A stretch of 64,000 nucleotides of DNA from NCBI GenBank assembly GCA_003023695.1, contig PXYW01000006.1, forward strand, positions 23,252 to 87,251. Direction: 5' to 3'. Below, piece after piece: positions 26,993-36,131 of this stretch (the first letter of the stretch is position 1; the number at the start of each line of letters is the position of its first letter). The position numbers and the translations under genes are program-made. The DNA comes from Sulfobacillus benefaciens. Its GTDB lineage: Bacteria > Bacillota > Sulfobacillia > Sulfobacillales > Sulfobacillaceae. A model generated the notes under the pieces. That model did no database searches. It was not told the origin of the DNA and worked only from the letters and a program-made list of their open reading frames with translations.

Positions 26993-28264
26993 ATGCAGAG
27001 TCGCGAACGTGCCTTAAAATACCACGAAGAACATCGCGGCAAGATTCAGGTGGTTAGCAAGGTTGCCGTACGCAACCCAGACGACTTGTCGTTAGCGTAT
27101 ACACCGGGGGTTGCCGAACCATGTCGGGAAATTGAAAATGATCCCGCATTGGTAAATCGTTACACTAATCGAGCCAATACGGTCGCGATTGTAACGGATG
27201 GCACGGCGGTTCTTGGCCTCGGGGACATTGGTCCCATGGCCGGATTGCCGGTTATGGAGGGCAAGGCGATTTTGTTCAAAATGTTCGGTGGTGTGGATGC
27301 GTTTCCGATCTGCTTGGATACCAAAGATCCCGATAAGATTGTAGAGACCGTCCGGCTTTTGCAACCCTCGTTTGGCGGAGTTAACTTAGAGGACGTATCG
27401 GCCCCCCGGGCATTCGTGATCGAGGAAAATCTGCGTCGGGTTCTAACGATTCCTGTGTTTAACGATGATCAGCACGGCACCGCGGTGGTGGTTGGTGCTG
27501 CACTCATCAATGCCTTGCGGGTCACCGGTAGAAAGCTTTCCGATGTGCGGATCGTGTTTAATGGTGCCGGGGCTGCAGCAATCGCTACAGCTCGGCATCT
27601 TTTGGCCATGGGGGCACAAGATATTAGTTTGGTGGACCGTCAAGGGCTCATTTACCAAGGGCGTTCCGGAAGCTCCAATCCCTACAAAGATTCCATTGCG
27701 CAGGTTACCAATCTGGATCGTCGGGCCGGAGATCTAGGGCAGGCACTCTTAGGAGCTGATGTCTTTATCGGTGTATCAGTTGCGGGAGCTTTGACCCTAG
27801 ATATGATGAAAGGGATGAATCCTCAAGCGATTGTGTTTGCTTTAGCCAATCCTGTCCCGGAAATTTGGCCGGTCCTAGCTCTGGAAGCTGGGGCTCAAGT
27901 GGTGGGTACCGGGCGCAGCGATTTCCCCAACCAAATCAATAACGTGCTAGGGTTCCCCGGGATCTTTCGCGGTGCCTTAGACGTAGGGGCACGTGAGATT
28001 AACCAGGAAATGCGGTTGGCTGCTTCCCACGCATTGGCACACCTGATTTCCGAGTCGGCGCTGAGAGATGATTATATTATCCCCCAACCCATGGATCGCC
28101 GTGTGGCACCGGAGGTAGCGGCTGCGGTTGCAAAAGCCGCGTTGGAGACGGGAGTTGCCACAACAAATGTCTCTGCTGAGTGGGTAGCAACTCACTGTCG
28201 CCACTTAGTTAATGAGGTTTTGGGCATGGAGGAAAAAATTCTCGAAGAGGAGGATGGCGTTTGA
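26993..28264 (+). CDS. Malic enzyme (oxaloacetate-decarboxylating malate dehydrogenase)
   Basis: This enzyme converts malate to pyruvate and CO2 with NAD or NADP. The motifs are AYTPGVAEPCREI, TDGTAVLGLGDIGPMAGLPVMEGKA, FNDDQHGTAVVVGAAL with the metal ligands, and the Rossmann segment IVFNGAGAAAIATARHLL. The 423 residues match the short bacterial form without the phosphotransacetylase-like domain. ATG 26993 follows GGGGAGGGTAG. The stop overlaps sucC by four bases. Cofactor preference cannot be read with confidence. Confidence 0.93.
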   Translation: MQSRERALKYHEEHRGKIQVVSKVAVRNPDDLSLAYTPGVAEPCREIENDPALVNRYTNRANTVAIVTDGTAVLGLGDIGPMAGLPVMEGKAILFKMFGGVDAFPICLDTKDPDKIVETVRLLQPSFGGVNLEDVSAPRAFVIEENLRRVLTIPVFNDDQHGTAVVVGAALINALRVTGRKLSDVRIVFNGAGAAAIATARHLLAMGAQDISLVDRQGLIYQGRSGSSNPYKDSIAQVTNLDRRAGDLGQALLGADVFIGVSVAGALTLDMMKGMNPQAIVFALANPVPEIWPVLALEAGAQVVGTGRSDFPNQINNVLGFPGIFRGALDVGAREINQEMRLAASHALAHLISESALRDDYIIPQPMDRRVAPEVAAAVAKAALETGVATTNVSAEWVATHCRHLVNEVLGMEEKILEEEDGV

Positions 28265-29373
28265 AGCAGTATGAGTATTTGGCAAAACAAACGTTGGCGA
28301 GTTACGGGATTCCCATCCCACCAGGCAAGGTGGTGGACAACCCCGATCAAGCTCGCAAGGCAGTGGAGGAAATTGGTCCAGCTGCCCTTAAGGCGCAAGT
28401 GTTGGTTGGAGGTCGCGGTAAAGCCGGAGGTATTCGATTTGCGTCGACACCAAGCGAAGCAGCCCAGTTAGCCCAACAAATGATTGGGATGGATCTTAAA
28501 GGGTATACGGTGGAGCGGTTATACGCGGAAGCCAAACTAGATATCGATCAAGAACTCTACATTTCCGTTACCACTGACCGCAACACGAAAGAACCGTTGG
28601 TAATGGCTTCGCGCGCCGGAGGCATGGAGATTGAGGATGTGTCCGACGACCAAATTGTCAGGCGTTACGTGGATCCTCGTGTGGGGGTGGAGCCATATTT
28701 TGGACGCGAAATGGCTTCAGCACTTGGCTTGGACGGCACCATCTTCAAAGAATTTGCTGATTTAGTGGTCAAATTGTACCGGATCTATCAGGAAAAAGAT
28801 GCGGAATTGGTGGAAATTAATCCGCTCACCGTGGTTCATGGTCATTTGGTGGCGGCTGATGCGCGCCTGAACATTGACGATAGTGCCTTGTTCCGTCATC
28901 CAGAGATCGAGCGGATTGAAGAAGGGTCCGACTTGGAGCGCAAGGTCCACGAGATAGGGCTGGCCTACGTCGAGTTGGACGGGGACATTGCCGTCATGGC
29001 GAATGGAGCCGGGATGGCCATGGCGACATTGGATGCCATCCAATATTTTGGTGGGAAGCCAGCAAACTTTTTGGACGCTGGCGGTGGTGCTTCGGTGGAA
29101 CCCACGGCACAAGCCTTGGGGGTATTGGTATCGATGCATCCCAAAGTTATTTTTGTCAACATTTTTGGAGGAATTACCCGCTGCGATGATGTGGCGCGAG
29201 CCATTTTGCAAGTAAAACAGACGGTCGGGATTCCGGTGCCTTTGGTGGTTCGCTTGGTTGGCACGAACGAGGCCGAAGGTGTCAAATTGTTGGCTGACGC
29301 GGGAATTGCTGCCTATTCGGAAATGGCGGAGGCTGCCGAGCAGGCAGTGAAATTGGCGGGGGAGGGACGTTAA
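28261..29373 (+). CDS. sucC: Succinyl-CoA synthetase beta subunit
   Basis: SucC forms the nucleotide- and succinate-binding subunit of succinyl-CoA ligase. The ATP-grasp features are [26 protein letters not shown] and DARLNIDD; the CoA-ligase part has [10 protein letters not shown] and [13 protein letters not shown]. The TTG start at 28261 overlaps the malic enzyme stop (TTGA) and has GAGGAGG seven bases upstream, so translation is probably coupled. The 370 residues are normal. Confidence 0.94.
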   Translation: MKQYEYLAKQTLASYGIPIPPGKVVDNPDQARKAVEEIGPAALKAQVLVGGRGKAGGIRFASTPSEAAQLAQQMIGMDLKGYTVERLYAEAKLDIDQELYISVTTDRNTKEPLVMASRAGGMEIEDVSDDQIVRRYVDPRVGVEPYFGREMASALGLDGTIFKEFADLVVKLYRIYQEKDAELVEINPLTVVHGHLVAADARLNIDDSALFRHPEIERIEEGSDLERKVHEIGLAYVELDGDIAVMANGAGMAMATLDAIQYFGGKPANFLDAGGGASVEPTAQALGVLVSMHPKVIFVNIFGGITRCDDVARAILQVKQTVGIPVPLVVRLVGTNEAEGVKLLADAGIAAYSEMAEAAEQAVKLAGEGR

Positions 29374-29374
29374 C

Positions 29375-30244
29375 ATGGCTATTTTGTTGACAAGCCAATC
29401 CCGTGTGATCGTGCAGGGGATGACAGGCAATCAGGGACGTTTTCATACTGGGCAAATGGTTGCATACGGGACCCAGGTAGTCGGGGGCGTGTCACCGGGA
29501 AAAGGTGGGCGGATGGTAGATGGTGTCCCGGTATTTGATACGGTGCGCGAGGCGGTGGCAACGACTCACGCAGACGCGTCAATTGTGTTTGTTCCAGCCC
29601 CCTTTGCCAAAGATGCAGCGTTTGAGGCTATGGAGAACGGGATTCGCTTGCTGGTGATGATTCCGGAACATATCCCTGTCCAAGATGCGATTGCCATCGT
29701 TACGCGGGCGCGAGATCTTGGGGTGGTGGTCATTGGGCCGAACACGTTCGGGATAATTTCTCCCGGACAAAATACGAAAATGGGGATTATGCCCAATCAC
29801 ATATATAAGCCCGGACCCGTCGGAGTCGTTGCCCGTTCCGGTACTTTAAGCTATGAGATTGCTTTTAGCCTTACTAATGCGGGATTGGGGCAAACGACGG
29901 TGGTAGGTATGGGCGGTGACCCCGTGGTAGGGCAGACTTTTGTCTCTGTGCTCGAAGAATTTAAGAGGGACCCCGACACCCACGCTATTGTTATGGTGGG
30001 AGAAATTGGTGGCAGCGCAGAAGAGGAAGCAGCCGAACACATAAAGTCGTTAGGCAAACCGGTGGTTGCTTATTTGGCGGGACGGGCGGCACCTCCAGGC
30101 AAGCGCATGGGGCATGCTGGAGCCATTATTGAACGAGGTCGGGGTACGTTGGAGAGCAAAGAAAAAGCGTTAACCGCAGCCGGAGCACAGGTTGTGACAA
30201 TGCCGTGGCAAGTGGCGGAAGCTGTCTCCAAAGTGTTGCGGTAA
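29375..30244 (+). CDS. sucD: Succinyl-CoA synthetase alpha subunit
   Basis: SucD binds CoA and carries the phosphohistidine of succinyl-CoA ligase. It has [16 protein letters not shown] at the N-terminus, [20 protein letters not shown] and the active-site [10 protein letters not shown] with the histidine. The ATG lies one base after the sucC stop with GGGGGAGGG upstream. With 289 residues it is complete. It ends the carbon operon; a GC-rich hairpin follows at 30271-30297. Confidence 0.95.
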   Translation: MAILLTSQSRVIVQGMTGNQGRFHTGQMVAYGTQVVGGVSPGKGGRMVDGVPVFDTVREAVATTHADASIVFVPAPFAKDAAFEAMENGIRLLVMIPEHIPVQDAIAIVTRARDLGVVVIGPNTFGIISPGQNTKMGIMPNHIYKPGPVGVVARSGTLSYEIAFSLTNAGLGQTTVVGMGGDPVVGQTFVSVLEEFKRDPDTHAIVMVGEIGGSAEEEAAEHIKSLGKPVVAYLAGRAAPPGKRMGHAGAIIERGRGTLESKEKALTAAGAQVVTMPWQVAEAVSKVLR

Positions 30245-30270
30245 GGCAACCAGACTACACATGGCAACAT

Positions 30271-30297
30271 CGGCACCGTCGGTTAAGGGCGGTGCCG
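30271..30297. terminator. Hairpin after sucD
   Basis: CGGCACCG (30271-30278) pairs with CGGTGCCG (30290-30297) in the 56-base gap between sucD and the convergent XRE gene. No T-run follows on the plus strand; on the minus strand it lies after the XRE stop. Confidence 0.5.
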
Positions 30298-30300
30298 CCG

Positions 30301-30651
30301 TTATAAACGGCTGCGGTAGGTGGTAACTTTTTCTCGTATCAAGGCAACGATTTCTTCCCATTCTTGCGGAGGCAAAAGCGTTTGCGCCTCAAGCCACTCA
30401 TCCCAAGACAAGCCATAGGGACGTAAAGTTTCCTGAAGATGGGTAGGACCGAACCCTGCTAATTGAAGCAAAAAGTCTGGGTCTGCCCTTAGGGCTTGCG
30501 CCAAGCTGACAATTTGTTCACGGTTTGGTGCGGGCCGTTCGCCTCGTTCGATTCTCGACAAATAGGATGCACTAATGCCGGTAAGCCTGTGAATATCATG
30601 AAGTGTGAGTGAAAGGTAGCGTCGGCGATTTCTGATATAATCTCCAAACAC
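30301..30651 (-). CDS. XRE-family transcriptional regulator (116 residues)
   Basis: The N-terminal half is a Cro/CI helix-turn-helix: FGDYIRNRRRYLSLTLHD, then RLTGISASYLSRIERGERP and IVSLAQALRADPDFLLQLAG. The rest is a Trp/Glu-rich tail (WDEWLEAQTLLPPQEW) with no recognised domain. GTG 30651 is chosen because AAGGGGGG lies six bases upstream and XRE proteins usually begin with such an FG..IR..R segment; ATG 30672 adds seven residues. It is divergent from a second XRE gene, and palindromes lie between them (30707-30722, 30823-30869). It probably controls itself, its neighbour, or both. Confidence 0.82.
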   Translation of the reverse strand: MFGDYIRNRRRYLSLTLHDIHRLTGISASYLSRIERGERPAPNREQIVSLAQALRADPDFLLQLAGFGPTHLQETLRPYGLSWDEWLEAQTLLPPQEWEEIVALIREKVTTYRSRL

Positions 30652-30706
30652 GCCGATCCCCCCTTGATACATCCAGATGCGCTCTCTTCGCCATGGTATC
30701 GAAGAT

Positions 30707-30722
30707 ATTGCCTGTAGGCAAT
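30707..30722. promoter_or_regulatory. Palindrome upstream of minus-strand XRE gene
   Basis: ATTGCCTGTAGGCAAT is a perfect 7-bp inverted repeat around GT. It shares the TTGCC...GGCAA half-sites with the two palindromes at 30823-30869 but has a four- rather than five-base centre. It lies 56 bases upstream of the minus-strand XRE start, a likely operator. Confidence 0.5.
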
Positions 30723-30822
30723 AGACGGACTCCCCTATGCCACAATACACGCAAAGGTTTTTTAAAATGGCGGACGGTGAAACCGTCAGATCTACCCTTT
30801 GACCGAGTCCATAAATTGGAAT

Positions 30823-30869
30823 TTGCCAAGTTGGCAATGCATAGGATATTATTTTGCCAAACTGGCAAA
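30823..30869 (+). promoter_or_regulatory. Promoter with paired TTGCCAA-TTGGCAA operators
   Basis: TTGCCAAGTTGGCAA (30823-30837) and TTGCCAAACTGGCAA (30854-30868, extending to TTTGCCA...TGGCAAA at 30853-30869) differ at only two central bases and their centres are 31 bases apart, three helical turns. A promoter can be read as -35 TTGCCA (30823-30828) and -10 TATTAT (30847-30852) with an 18-base spacer. One operator covers the -35 box and the other follows the -10 box, a layout typical of autorepression. Confidence 0.6.
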
Positions 30870-30884
30870 GAGGGAATGAATGCA

Positions 30885-31112
30885 ATGCCCATATTGAGAG
30901 TCAATGTGCCGGGAGTGCGGCAGTTTATGAAGGACAAGGGATGGTCGGAACGTGAATTGGCTTTACATATGGACCTTGCCTATTCTTACGTGAATCGCAT
31001 TTTGGGGGAAAAGCGGCAGCCTGGTGCCAAATTTGTGGCAGGCGCCCTGAGTCTGGGAATGCGAATAGAGGATACTTTTATCATCGAAGATACCCCTGCC
31101 AAATCGCAATAG
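30885..31112 (+). CDS. Small XRE-family regulator (75 residues)
   Basis: A short protein consisting almost only of a helix-turn-helix: VRQFMKDKGWSERELALHMD, then YSYVNRILGEKRQPGAKFVAG. The tail is short and acidic (IEDTFIIEDTPA). ATG 30885 lies nine bases after AGAGGGA; ATG 30876 overlaps that site. It lies directly behind two matching palindromes and is followed by a clear terminator, so it forms its own transcription unit. It resembles phage-type repressors and plasmid regulators. The divergent partner is the 116-residue XRE protein. Confidence 0.78.
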   Translation: MPILRVNVPGVRQFMKDKGWSERELALHMDLAYSYVNRILGEKRQPGAKFVAGALSLGMRIEDTFIIEDTPAKSQ

Positions 31113-31138
31113 GATCATCTAACAACTTTTGGTGCAGT

Positions 31139-31172
31139 CAAACCCTTGCTAACAAGGGTTTGAATTTGTTTT
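31139..31172 (+). terminator. Rho-independent terminator after small XRE gene
   Basis: CAAACCCTTG (31139-31148) and CAAGGGTTTG (31153-31162) form a perfect 10-bp stem with a CTAA loop, followed by AATTTGTTTT. Confidence 0.8.
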
Positions 31173-31191
31173 AATGAGGTTAAGTGGTCAA

Positions 31192-31223
31192 CTGTGCTGA
31201 TAAATTTTATATTTTTAGCACAG
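31192..31223 (+). promoter_or_regulatory. Inverted repeat in hemA leader
   Basis: CTGTGCT (31192-31198) and AGCACAG (31217-31223) flank an 18-base AT-rich stretch that includes TATATT, just before the hemA ribosome site. A -35-like TGGTCA lies 17 bases before TATATT. This is probably the hem operon promoter with an operator-like repeat; the evidence is modest. Confidence 0.4.
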
Positions 31224-31245
31224 GCTAGAAATCGAGGTGAGGGCG

Positions 31246-32556
31246 GTGCGGATCCAAGTTGTTGGGTTGAATCACCAGACGGCCCCTCTAGAAGTGCGCG
31301 AACGAGTTAGCTTGACGCCTGACCAAGTTAGACAAGCTTATGAACAATATGGCGAGGTGCCGGAAGTAGCGGGCGTGACGATTGTCTCCACGTGCAATCG
31401 TACCGAGTTTTATGTTGCAGGATCTATTACCTTAGGAGAAATTCTTGCCTGGTGGGAAGTGCTTACGGGTGTCGATCGCGGGGATTTTGTCGACTACCTT
31501 TATTGGTATCAGGATCAAGAGGCATACCAACATTTATTTCGTGTAGCCGCTGGTCTTGATTCCATGGTCCTAGGGGAGACACAAATTTTAGGCCAGGTGA
31601 AAGATGCTTACCGATTGGCGGATGCCTACAAAGCCGTTGGTCCGTTGCATCGACTGTTTCATTATGCATTAAGGGTGGGAAAACGGACCCATTCGGAAAC
31701 GGGTATTTCTCACAATGCATTGTCCATGGGTCATGCCGTGGTGGAACTGGCGAAAAAGGTCTTTGGCGATCTCAGACCGCTCACGGCATTTGTGGTGGGT
31801 AGCGGCGAGATGGGGACTTTGGTGGGGCGCCACTTGGCTGCCAATGGGATTGAGCATATTATCGTGGCAAACCGTACCCGTGCCAATGCGGATCGCTTGG
31901 CCCAAGAGCTGAAAGCTACCGCGGTTGACTTTGATTTGTTGGAAGAAAACATGAGGCAAGCAGACATTATTGTTACCGCCACTAGTGCTTCGCGTCCCGT
32001 GATCACACAGGCGATGGCTCGCCGTGCATTTAAGGGTCAAACCCAACGCTTGCGTTTCTTATTTGACTTGGCGGTGCCCCGTGATGTAGAACCTCAGGTG
32101 GCTAAGTTAGGATCGGGAATATTCTTATACGATGTGGATGACCTAAAAGGTATTGTCGAGGCGAATCGCTTACAGCGGCAGAAAGAGGCGATTAAAGTCG
32201 AACGGATAATCCGGGAGGAACAAGCAATTTTTGAAGAGGAGTTGGGCGCATCGAACGTAGGATCAGTCATCCGTTCCCTGCGAGATAAGGCGGAGAGGAT
32301 TCGGAAGGCAGAGCTCGGGAAAGCATTAAATCGACTGCCGGATTTAACCGATCGTGAACGGGCGGTGGTTGAAGACGCCACACGCTTGATGATTAATAAA
32401 TTGTTGAATGACGCGATGGTGAGTATTCGCAGTTGGGGCAATGATGACGACAAGGCGGTTTATATTGCGGCAGTGCGGGATTTGTTCCGCTTAACAGACG
32501 ATGCGCCTGATACGGTTTCGCAGGCTCCGGCAGGGGAAGTTGCAACGGAAGGATAA
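31246..32556 (+). CDS. hemA: Glutamyl-tRNA reductase HemA
   Basis: HemA reduces glutamyl-tRNA to glutamate-1-semialdehyde, the first step of heme synthesis. The nucleophile C50 lies in VSTCNRTEFY; GLDSMVLGETQILGQVK and the NADPH site VVGSGEMGTLVGRHL follow, and the C-terminal dimerisation helix is present. GTG 31246 gives the usual start (VRIQVVGLNHQTAPLEVRE) with GAGG eight bases upstream; GTG 31237 is inside that site. At 436 residues it is complete. It heads hemA-X-C-D-B. Confidence 0.94.
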   Translation: MRIQVVGLNHQTAPLEVRERVSLTPDQVRQAYEQYGEVPEVAGVTIVSTCNRTEFYVAGSITLGEILAWWEVLTGVDRGDFVDYLYWYQDQEAYQHLFRVAAGLDSMVLGETQILGQVKDAYRLADAYKAVGPLHRLFHYALRVGKRTHSETGISHNALSMGHAVVELAKKVFGDLRPLTAFVVGSGEMGTLVGRHLAANGIEHIIVANRTRANADRLAQELKATAVDFDLLEENMRQADIIVTATSASRPVITQAMARRAFKGQTQRLRFLFDLAVPRDVEPQVAKLGSGIFLYDVDDLKGIVEANRLQRQKEAIKVERIIREEQAIFEEELGASNVGSVIRSLRDKAERIRKAELGKALNRLPDLTDRERAVVEDATRLMINKLLNDAMVSIRSWGNDDDKAVYIAAVRDLFRLTDDAPDTVSQAPAGEVATEG

Positions 32557-32571
32557 AAACCGGAGGCAATC

Positions 32572-33378
32572 TTGAATCTATTTCTTTCCGTAATGACTTT
32601 TGTGGGATACCTAATGGCTTCCGTGCTGTATGTAGGCGCCCTTTATGAAGGTCGACGAGAACGTTGGGGTCGTTATGGCGTCTTAGCTGGATGGGCGGCA
32701 CAGACGATATTTTTAATAACAGACGCGATTACCACACACGGGTTGCCGGTGGCAACCCTTTATGATTGGATGTCGTTTTTTGTCTGGCTTATGATTTCCC
32801 TCTTTTTAGTTATCCAACTTCGCCGTAATTATACGCACATCGGAAGCTTTTTGGTGCCCATTGTGTTTTTGCTTTGGTTAGTGAGCCAGTTTTTGGCTCA
32901 TCATAATAAAGGAACCGCACTATCGGCCACCGGCGCTTGGCTAGGACTGCATATTGTGCTGGCCACCGCGAGCTATGCTGCATTTTTATTCGCTGCGGTT
33001 TTTGGCATTATGTACACTGAAAAAGAACGCGAACTCAAAAACAAGAGAGTGCGACTTTTTTATTATCAATTGCCGCCATTGGACGAAATGGATGAAGTTG
33101 GATCGCATCTTGTGATGCTGGGAGTTCCCTTATTAGCTGTGGCTCTTGTTCTCGGCGCCTACGTAGCCAAATCGGTTTCGGGATATTACTGGACCTGGAC
33201 AGCTAAAGAGATTTGGTCTCTCGTTATTTGGCTAGTGTATGCAGGCTACTTAACCTTGCGCTGGGTGGCCGGATGGCGTGGTCATCGGGCGGCGGTTTAT
33301 GTGATGCTTGCGTTTCTTCTGGTCATTATCAACTTTTGGGGAATTAATACGTTATTTCCCGGCGCAGGATATTTTTAG
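32572..33378 (+). CDS. hemX: HemX/CcsA-like cytochrome assembly protein
   Basis: A 268-residue protein with eight hydrophobic segments, of the HemX/CcsA family. The Trp-rich heme-handling motif appears as YYWTWTAKEIWSLVIW near residue 210, with conserved histidines in LAHHNK and GLHIVLATASY. In Bacillus, hemX in the same position modulates HemA levels, while the related CcsA proteins handle heme for cytochrome c. TTG 32572 has GGAGG five bases upstream. It follows hemA by 15 bases. Confidence 0.85.
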   Translation: MNLFLSVMTFVGYLMASVLYVGALYEGRRERWGRYGVLAGWAAQTIFLITDAITTHGLPVATLYDWMSFFVWLMISLFLVIQLRRNYTHIGSFLVPIVFLLWLVSQFLAHHNKGTALSATGAWLGLHIVLATASYAAFLFAAVFGIMYTEKERELKNKRVRLFYYQLPPLDEMDEVGSHLVMLGVPLLAVALVLGAYVAKSVSGYYWTWTAKEIWSLVIWLVYAGYLTLRWVAGWRGHRAAVYVMLAFLLVIINFWGINTLFPGAGYF

Positions 33379-33403
33379 ACACCATGACAAGGAGACAGAG
33401 ACG

Positions 33404-34306
33404 ATGATCAGGATAGGAACACGCTCTAGCGCTTTGGCTGTGGCCCAATCCGAAGCGGTTCGGCAGGTACTGTTAAATCATGGAATCGAAGCCGAACTGG
33501 CCACCTTTGACACTAAGGGGGATCAGGTTCTTGATCGGGCATTGGACAAAATTGGTGACAAGGGGCTCTTTACCACAGAATTAGAGATGGCGCTGCGTAA
33601 CCATGACATTGACATGGCAGTGCATTCCCTGAAAGATCTTCCGACACAATTAGCGGTCGGACTTACTGTCGCGGCTTACACACTGCCTGAAGATGCCCGC
33701 GACGTTTTGATTGCCGAGCCAGGAACGACATTGGCTGGTTTACCGGCCGGGGCAGTTGTGGGTACCTCCAGTCTCAGGCGGGCAGCCTTTCTTCGTGAAC
33801 AACGTCCCGACATTCAAGTGGTTCCGGTTCGCGGCAACTTGCAGACTAGGGTGGACAAATGGCGCAATCAAAAATGGGCAGGCCTAATTTTAGCAGCGGC
33901 CGGAGTACACCGTCTCCGATGGCATTCGCTAATTGCAGAATATCTGGATCCGGAGGTGATGGTCCCCGCCCCAGGGCAAGGGGTATTGGCTGTCGAAATG
34001 GCCCAAGATCATCGAGAGCTAACGACGATCCTTAATTTGTTGAATGATCCGGAAATTGCTCCTCGAGTGGTGGCAGAACGGCAAGTCCTGGCAACATTGG
34101 CGGGAGGCTGCCAGATACCGCTGGGATCGTATGCAACCCTGTCTCAGGGAAAAATATTCCTTACAGCAAAAGTGGCTTCTCGGGATGGACAAATCATCAT
34201 GACGGCTATCGGCGAAGATCTAGTGGCTAATGCGGTAGCGCTAGGCCATCAGGTCGGCGAGGAATTACTAAGGCAAGGTGCCCATGAGCTCATTGCCGCC
34301 GGTTAG
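33404..34306 (+). CDS. hemC: Porphobilinogen deaminase HemC
   Basis: HemC joins four porphobilinogens into hydroxymethylbilane. The signatures are IGTRSSALAVAQSE, HSLKDLPT with the catalytic aspartate D78, GTSSLRRAA, VRGNLQTRVDKW and GGCQIPLG with C236, which binds the dipyrromethane cofactor. ATG 33404 has GGAG ten bases upstream and starts at the family position; the frame is open further upstream inside hemX. The 300 residues are normal. It overlaps hemD by 23 bases. Confidence 0.94.
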   Translation: MIRIGTRSSALAVAQSEAVRQVLLNHGIEAELATFDTKGDQVLDRALDKIGDKGLFTTELEMALRNHDIDMAVHSLKDLPTQLAVGLTVAAYTLPEDARDVLIAEPGTTLAGLPAGAVVGTSSLRRAAFLREQRPDIQVVPVRGNLQTRVDKWRNQKWAGLILAAAGVHRLRWHSLIAEYLDPEVMVPAPGQGVLAVEMAQDHRELTTILNLLNDPEIAPRVVAERQVLATLAGGCQIPLGSYATLSQGKIFLTAKVASRDGQIIMTAIGEDLVANAVALGHQVGEELLRQGAHELIAAG

Positions 34307-35078
34307 TACTGGAGCACTTGGTGGCCGTCACCTGCTCTGGCTTAGAGATTCGGCGCCCATACTTCGGGCCGCCGAACGGTGTCGGAATTTGGGGGCCATG
34401 GCAACGATTGCGCCGGTTAGCGAGATTGTCGACCCCCCAGACCTTGCTTCGTTGGATCGGGCACTATCCCATTTAGACGACTATGATTGGTTGATGATCA
34501 CTAGCCAGGAAGGCGTTGCGCGATTTTTTTCACGGCTGGCGACTGTGGCACAGAAACTGCCCTCAAGCATAAAAATTGCCGCGGTCGGGGACAAGACAGC
34601 GGACGCGTTACGGGAGCATCAGGTTGCGGTTGGTGTGGTGCCGCGCCAATTGAACCAGGAAGGGCTGATTCAAGCCTTGCAGGCAATTCCTGGATGGCAA
34701 GGATCACGGGTATTGTTACCGCTGGCAGATCGAGCCCGCTCGCAACTCGCTAAATTTTTGGAGGCGCAAGGGGCTTTAGTGGATCGAGTTGTGCTATACC
34801 AATCACGAGAGGTGGCTTTGTCAGAGTTGGTTTTGCAAAAAATTTCCTCATCGGATTTTGATGCTATTTTTTACACTGCCCCTTCTAGCGCGGAGTTTCT
34901 GTTTAAACAGTTGGATGGGGATCAGCAACGGATCATCCAAGATACTTGGGCAATTAGCATTGGTTCCACTACGTCAGCGATGTTAAAGAAGTTGGGTATC
35001 AGGCGGATTGCCGAAGCTTCTATGCCATCCATCTCCGACCTGGTAGACAAAGCTATCCAAGTCCTGGGACCGTGTTAA
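34284..35078 (+). CDS. hemD: Uroporphyrinogen-III synthase HemD
   Basis: HemD closes and inverts the last ring of hydroxymethylbilane to give uroporphyrinogen III. This family is poorly conserved; the visible features are the two-lobed alpha/beta pattern, WLMITSQEGVARFF (residues 70s), IAAVGDKTADALRE, VLLPLADRARSQLAKFLEAQG and IFYTAPSSAEFLF. The chain of 264 residues and its position between hemC and hemB support the call. ATG 34284 has AGGCAAGG five bases upstream; GTG 34278 is possible. Confidence 0.88.
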   Translation: MSSLPPVSTGALGGRHLLWLRDSAPILRAAERCRNLGAMATIAPVSEIVDPPDLASLDRALSHLDDYDWLMITSQEGVARFFSRLATVAQKLPSSIKIAAVGDKTADALREHQVAVGVVPRQLNQEGLIQALQAIPGWQGSRVLLPLADRARSQLAKFLEAQGALVDRVVLYQSREVALSELVLQKISSSDFDAIFYTAPSSAEFLFKQLDGDQQRIIQDTWAISIGSTTSAMLKKLGIRRIAEASMPSISDLVDKAIQVLGPC

Positions 35079-35104
35079 GATATGGGAGAAAGGATGGGAC
35101 AACA

Positions 35105-36085
35105 ATGTATCCGATACAACGGCCGCGACGATTGCGGGTCACACCTAATTTGCGAGCCATGGTGCGTGAAACCTCGATTGCCGTGGATCAACTGATTTAC
35201 CCGGTGTTTGTGAAACCGGGAACCGATCGTCAAGATCCGGTTCATTCCATGCCCGGAATATTTCAATGGTCAGTAGATCGATTGGTTAAACATCTGACGG
35301 AAGTATACGCCAAAGGCGTCAAAGCATTCTTGCTGTTTGGGATTCCCAGCCATAAGGACGAGGTAGGCAGTGAGGCCTACGACGAAAATGGCATTGTTCA
35401 ACAAGCGTTGCGGCACCTGCGTACCGCTTTGCCTGACAGCATTTTGATTGCGGACTTATGCCTTTGTGAATATACGAGTCATGGCCATTGCGGACTTCTT
35501 ACCTCTGACGGCGTGGTCGATAATGATCCGACTGTAGAGCTGTTGGCGCGCACTGCTGTGGTACAAGCGCAGGCTGGGGCGTCTATTGTTGCGCCGTCCG
35601 ATATGATGGACGGAAGAGTGGGGGAGATTCGCAGGTCCCTCGATGCGGCAGGATTTTCCGACGTCAGCGTGATGTCCTATGCAGCGAAATATGCCTCAGC
35701 GTTTTATGGGCCATTTCGTGAAGCCGCAGAAAATACCCCAGCTTTTGGAGACCGGCGCAGCTATCAGATGGATGTGGGCAATCGCCGAGAAGCCCTGCGT
35801 GAAGTTCTGTTGGACGTGGACGAGGGGGCTGACATTGTCATTGTTAAGCCGGCGCTGCCATATCTCGATGTGTTGAGCGATGTCAGGCATCGGGTGTTAA
35901 TACCCGTTGCCGCTTATCAGGTATCGGGAGAATACGCTATGATAAAGGCTGCAGGCCTTAATGGCTGGATTGATGAGCGGCGAGTCATCGAGGAGTCGGT
36001 GCTGTCGATTCGCCGCGCAGGGGCGGATATGATCATAACCTATTTTGCTCCAGAACTGGCGTCTTGGCTAAATTCAGACCATTAA
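35105..36085 (+). CDS. hemB: Porphobilinogen synthase HemB
   Basis: HemB condenses two 5-aminolevulinates into porphobilinogen. It has the zinc-cysteine cluster in ADLCLCEYTSHGHCG (C119, C121, C129), the Schiff-base lysines K195 (SYAAKYASAFYGPFR) and K248 (IVKPALPYLD), and the family opening RPRRLRVTPNLRAMVRET. The cysteine cluster marks the zinc-dependent form. ATG 35105 has AAAGGATGG about nine bases upstream. At 326 residues it is complete. hemL, often next in Bacillus, is not here. Confidence 0.95.
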   Translation: MYPIQRPRRLRVTPNLRAMVRETSIAVDQLIYPVFVKPGTDRQDPVHSMPGIFQWSVDRLVKHLTEVYAKGVKAFLLFGIPSHKDEVGSEAYDENGIVQQALRHLRTALPDSILIADLCLCEYTSHGHCGLLTSDGVVDNDPTVELLARTAVVQAQAGASIVAPSDMMDGRVGEIRRSLDAAGFSDVSVMSYAAKYASAFYGPFREAAENTPAFGDRRSYQMDVGNRREALREVLLDVDEGADIVIVKPALPYLDVLSDVRHRVLIPVAAYQVSGEYAMIKAAGLNGWIDERRVIEESVLSIRRAGADMIITYFAPELASWLNSDH

Positions 36086-36131
36086 GGGGAGTCTACCCAC
36101 ACTAAGAGATTATGGGGAGAGGGAGGGGCTT

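Noticed and set aside
30301..31112. Toxin-antitoxin pair at the XRE genes
   Set aside because: Both proteins are helix-turn-helix regulators, they are divergent, and neither has a toxin fold.
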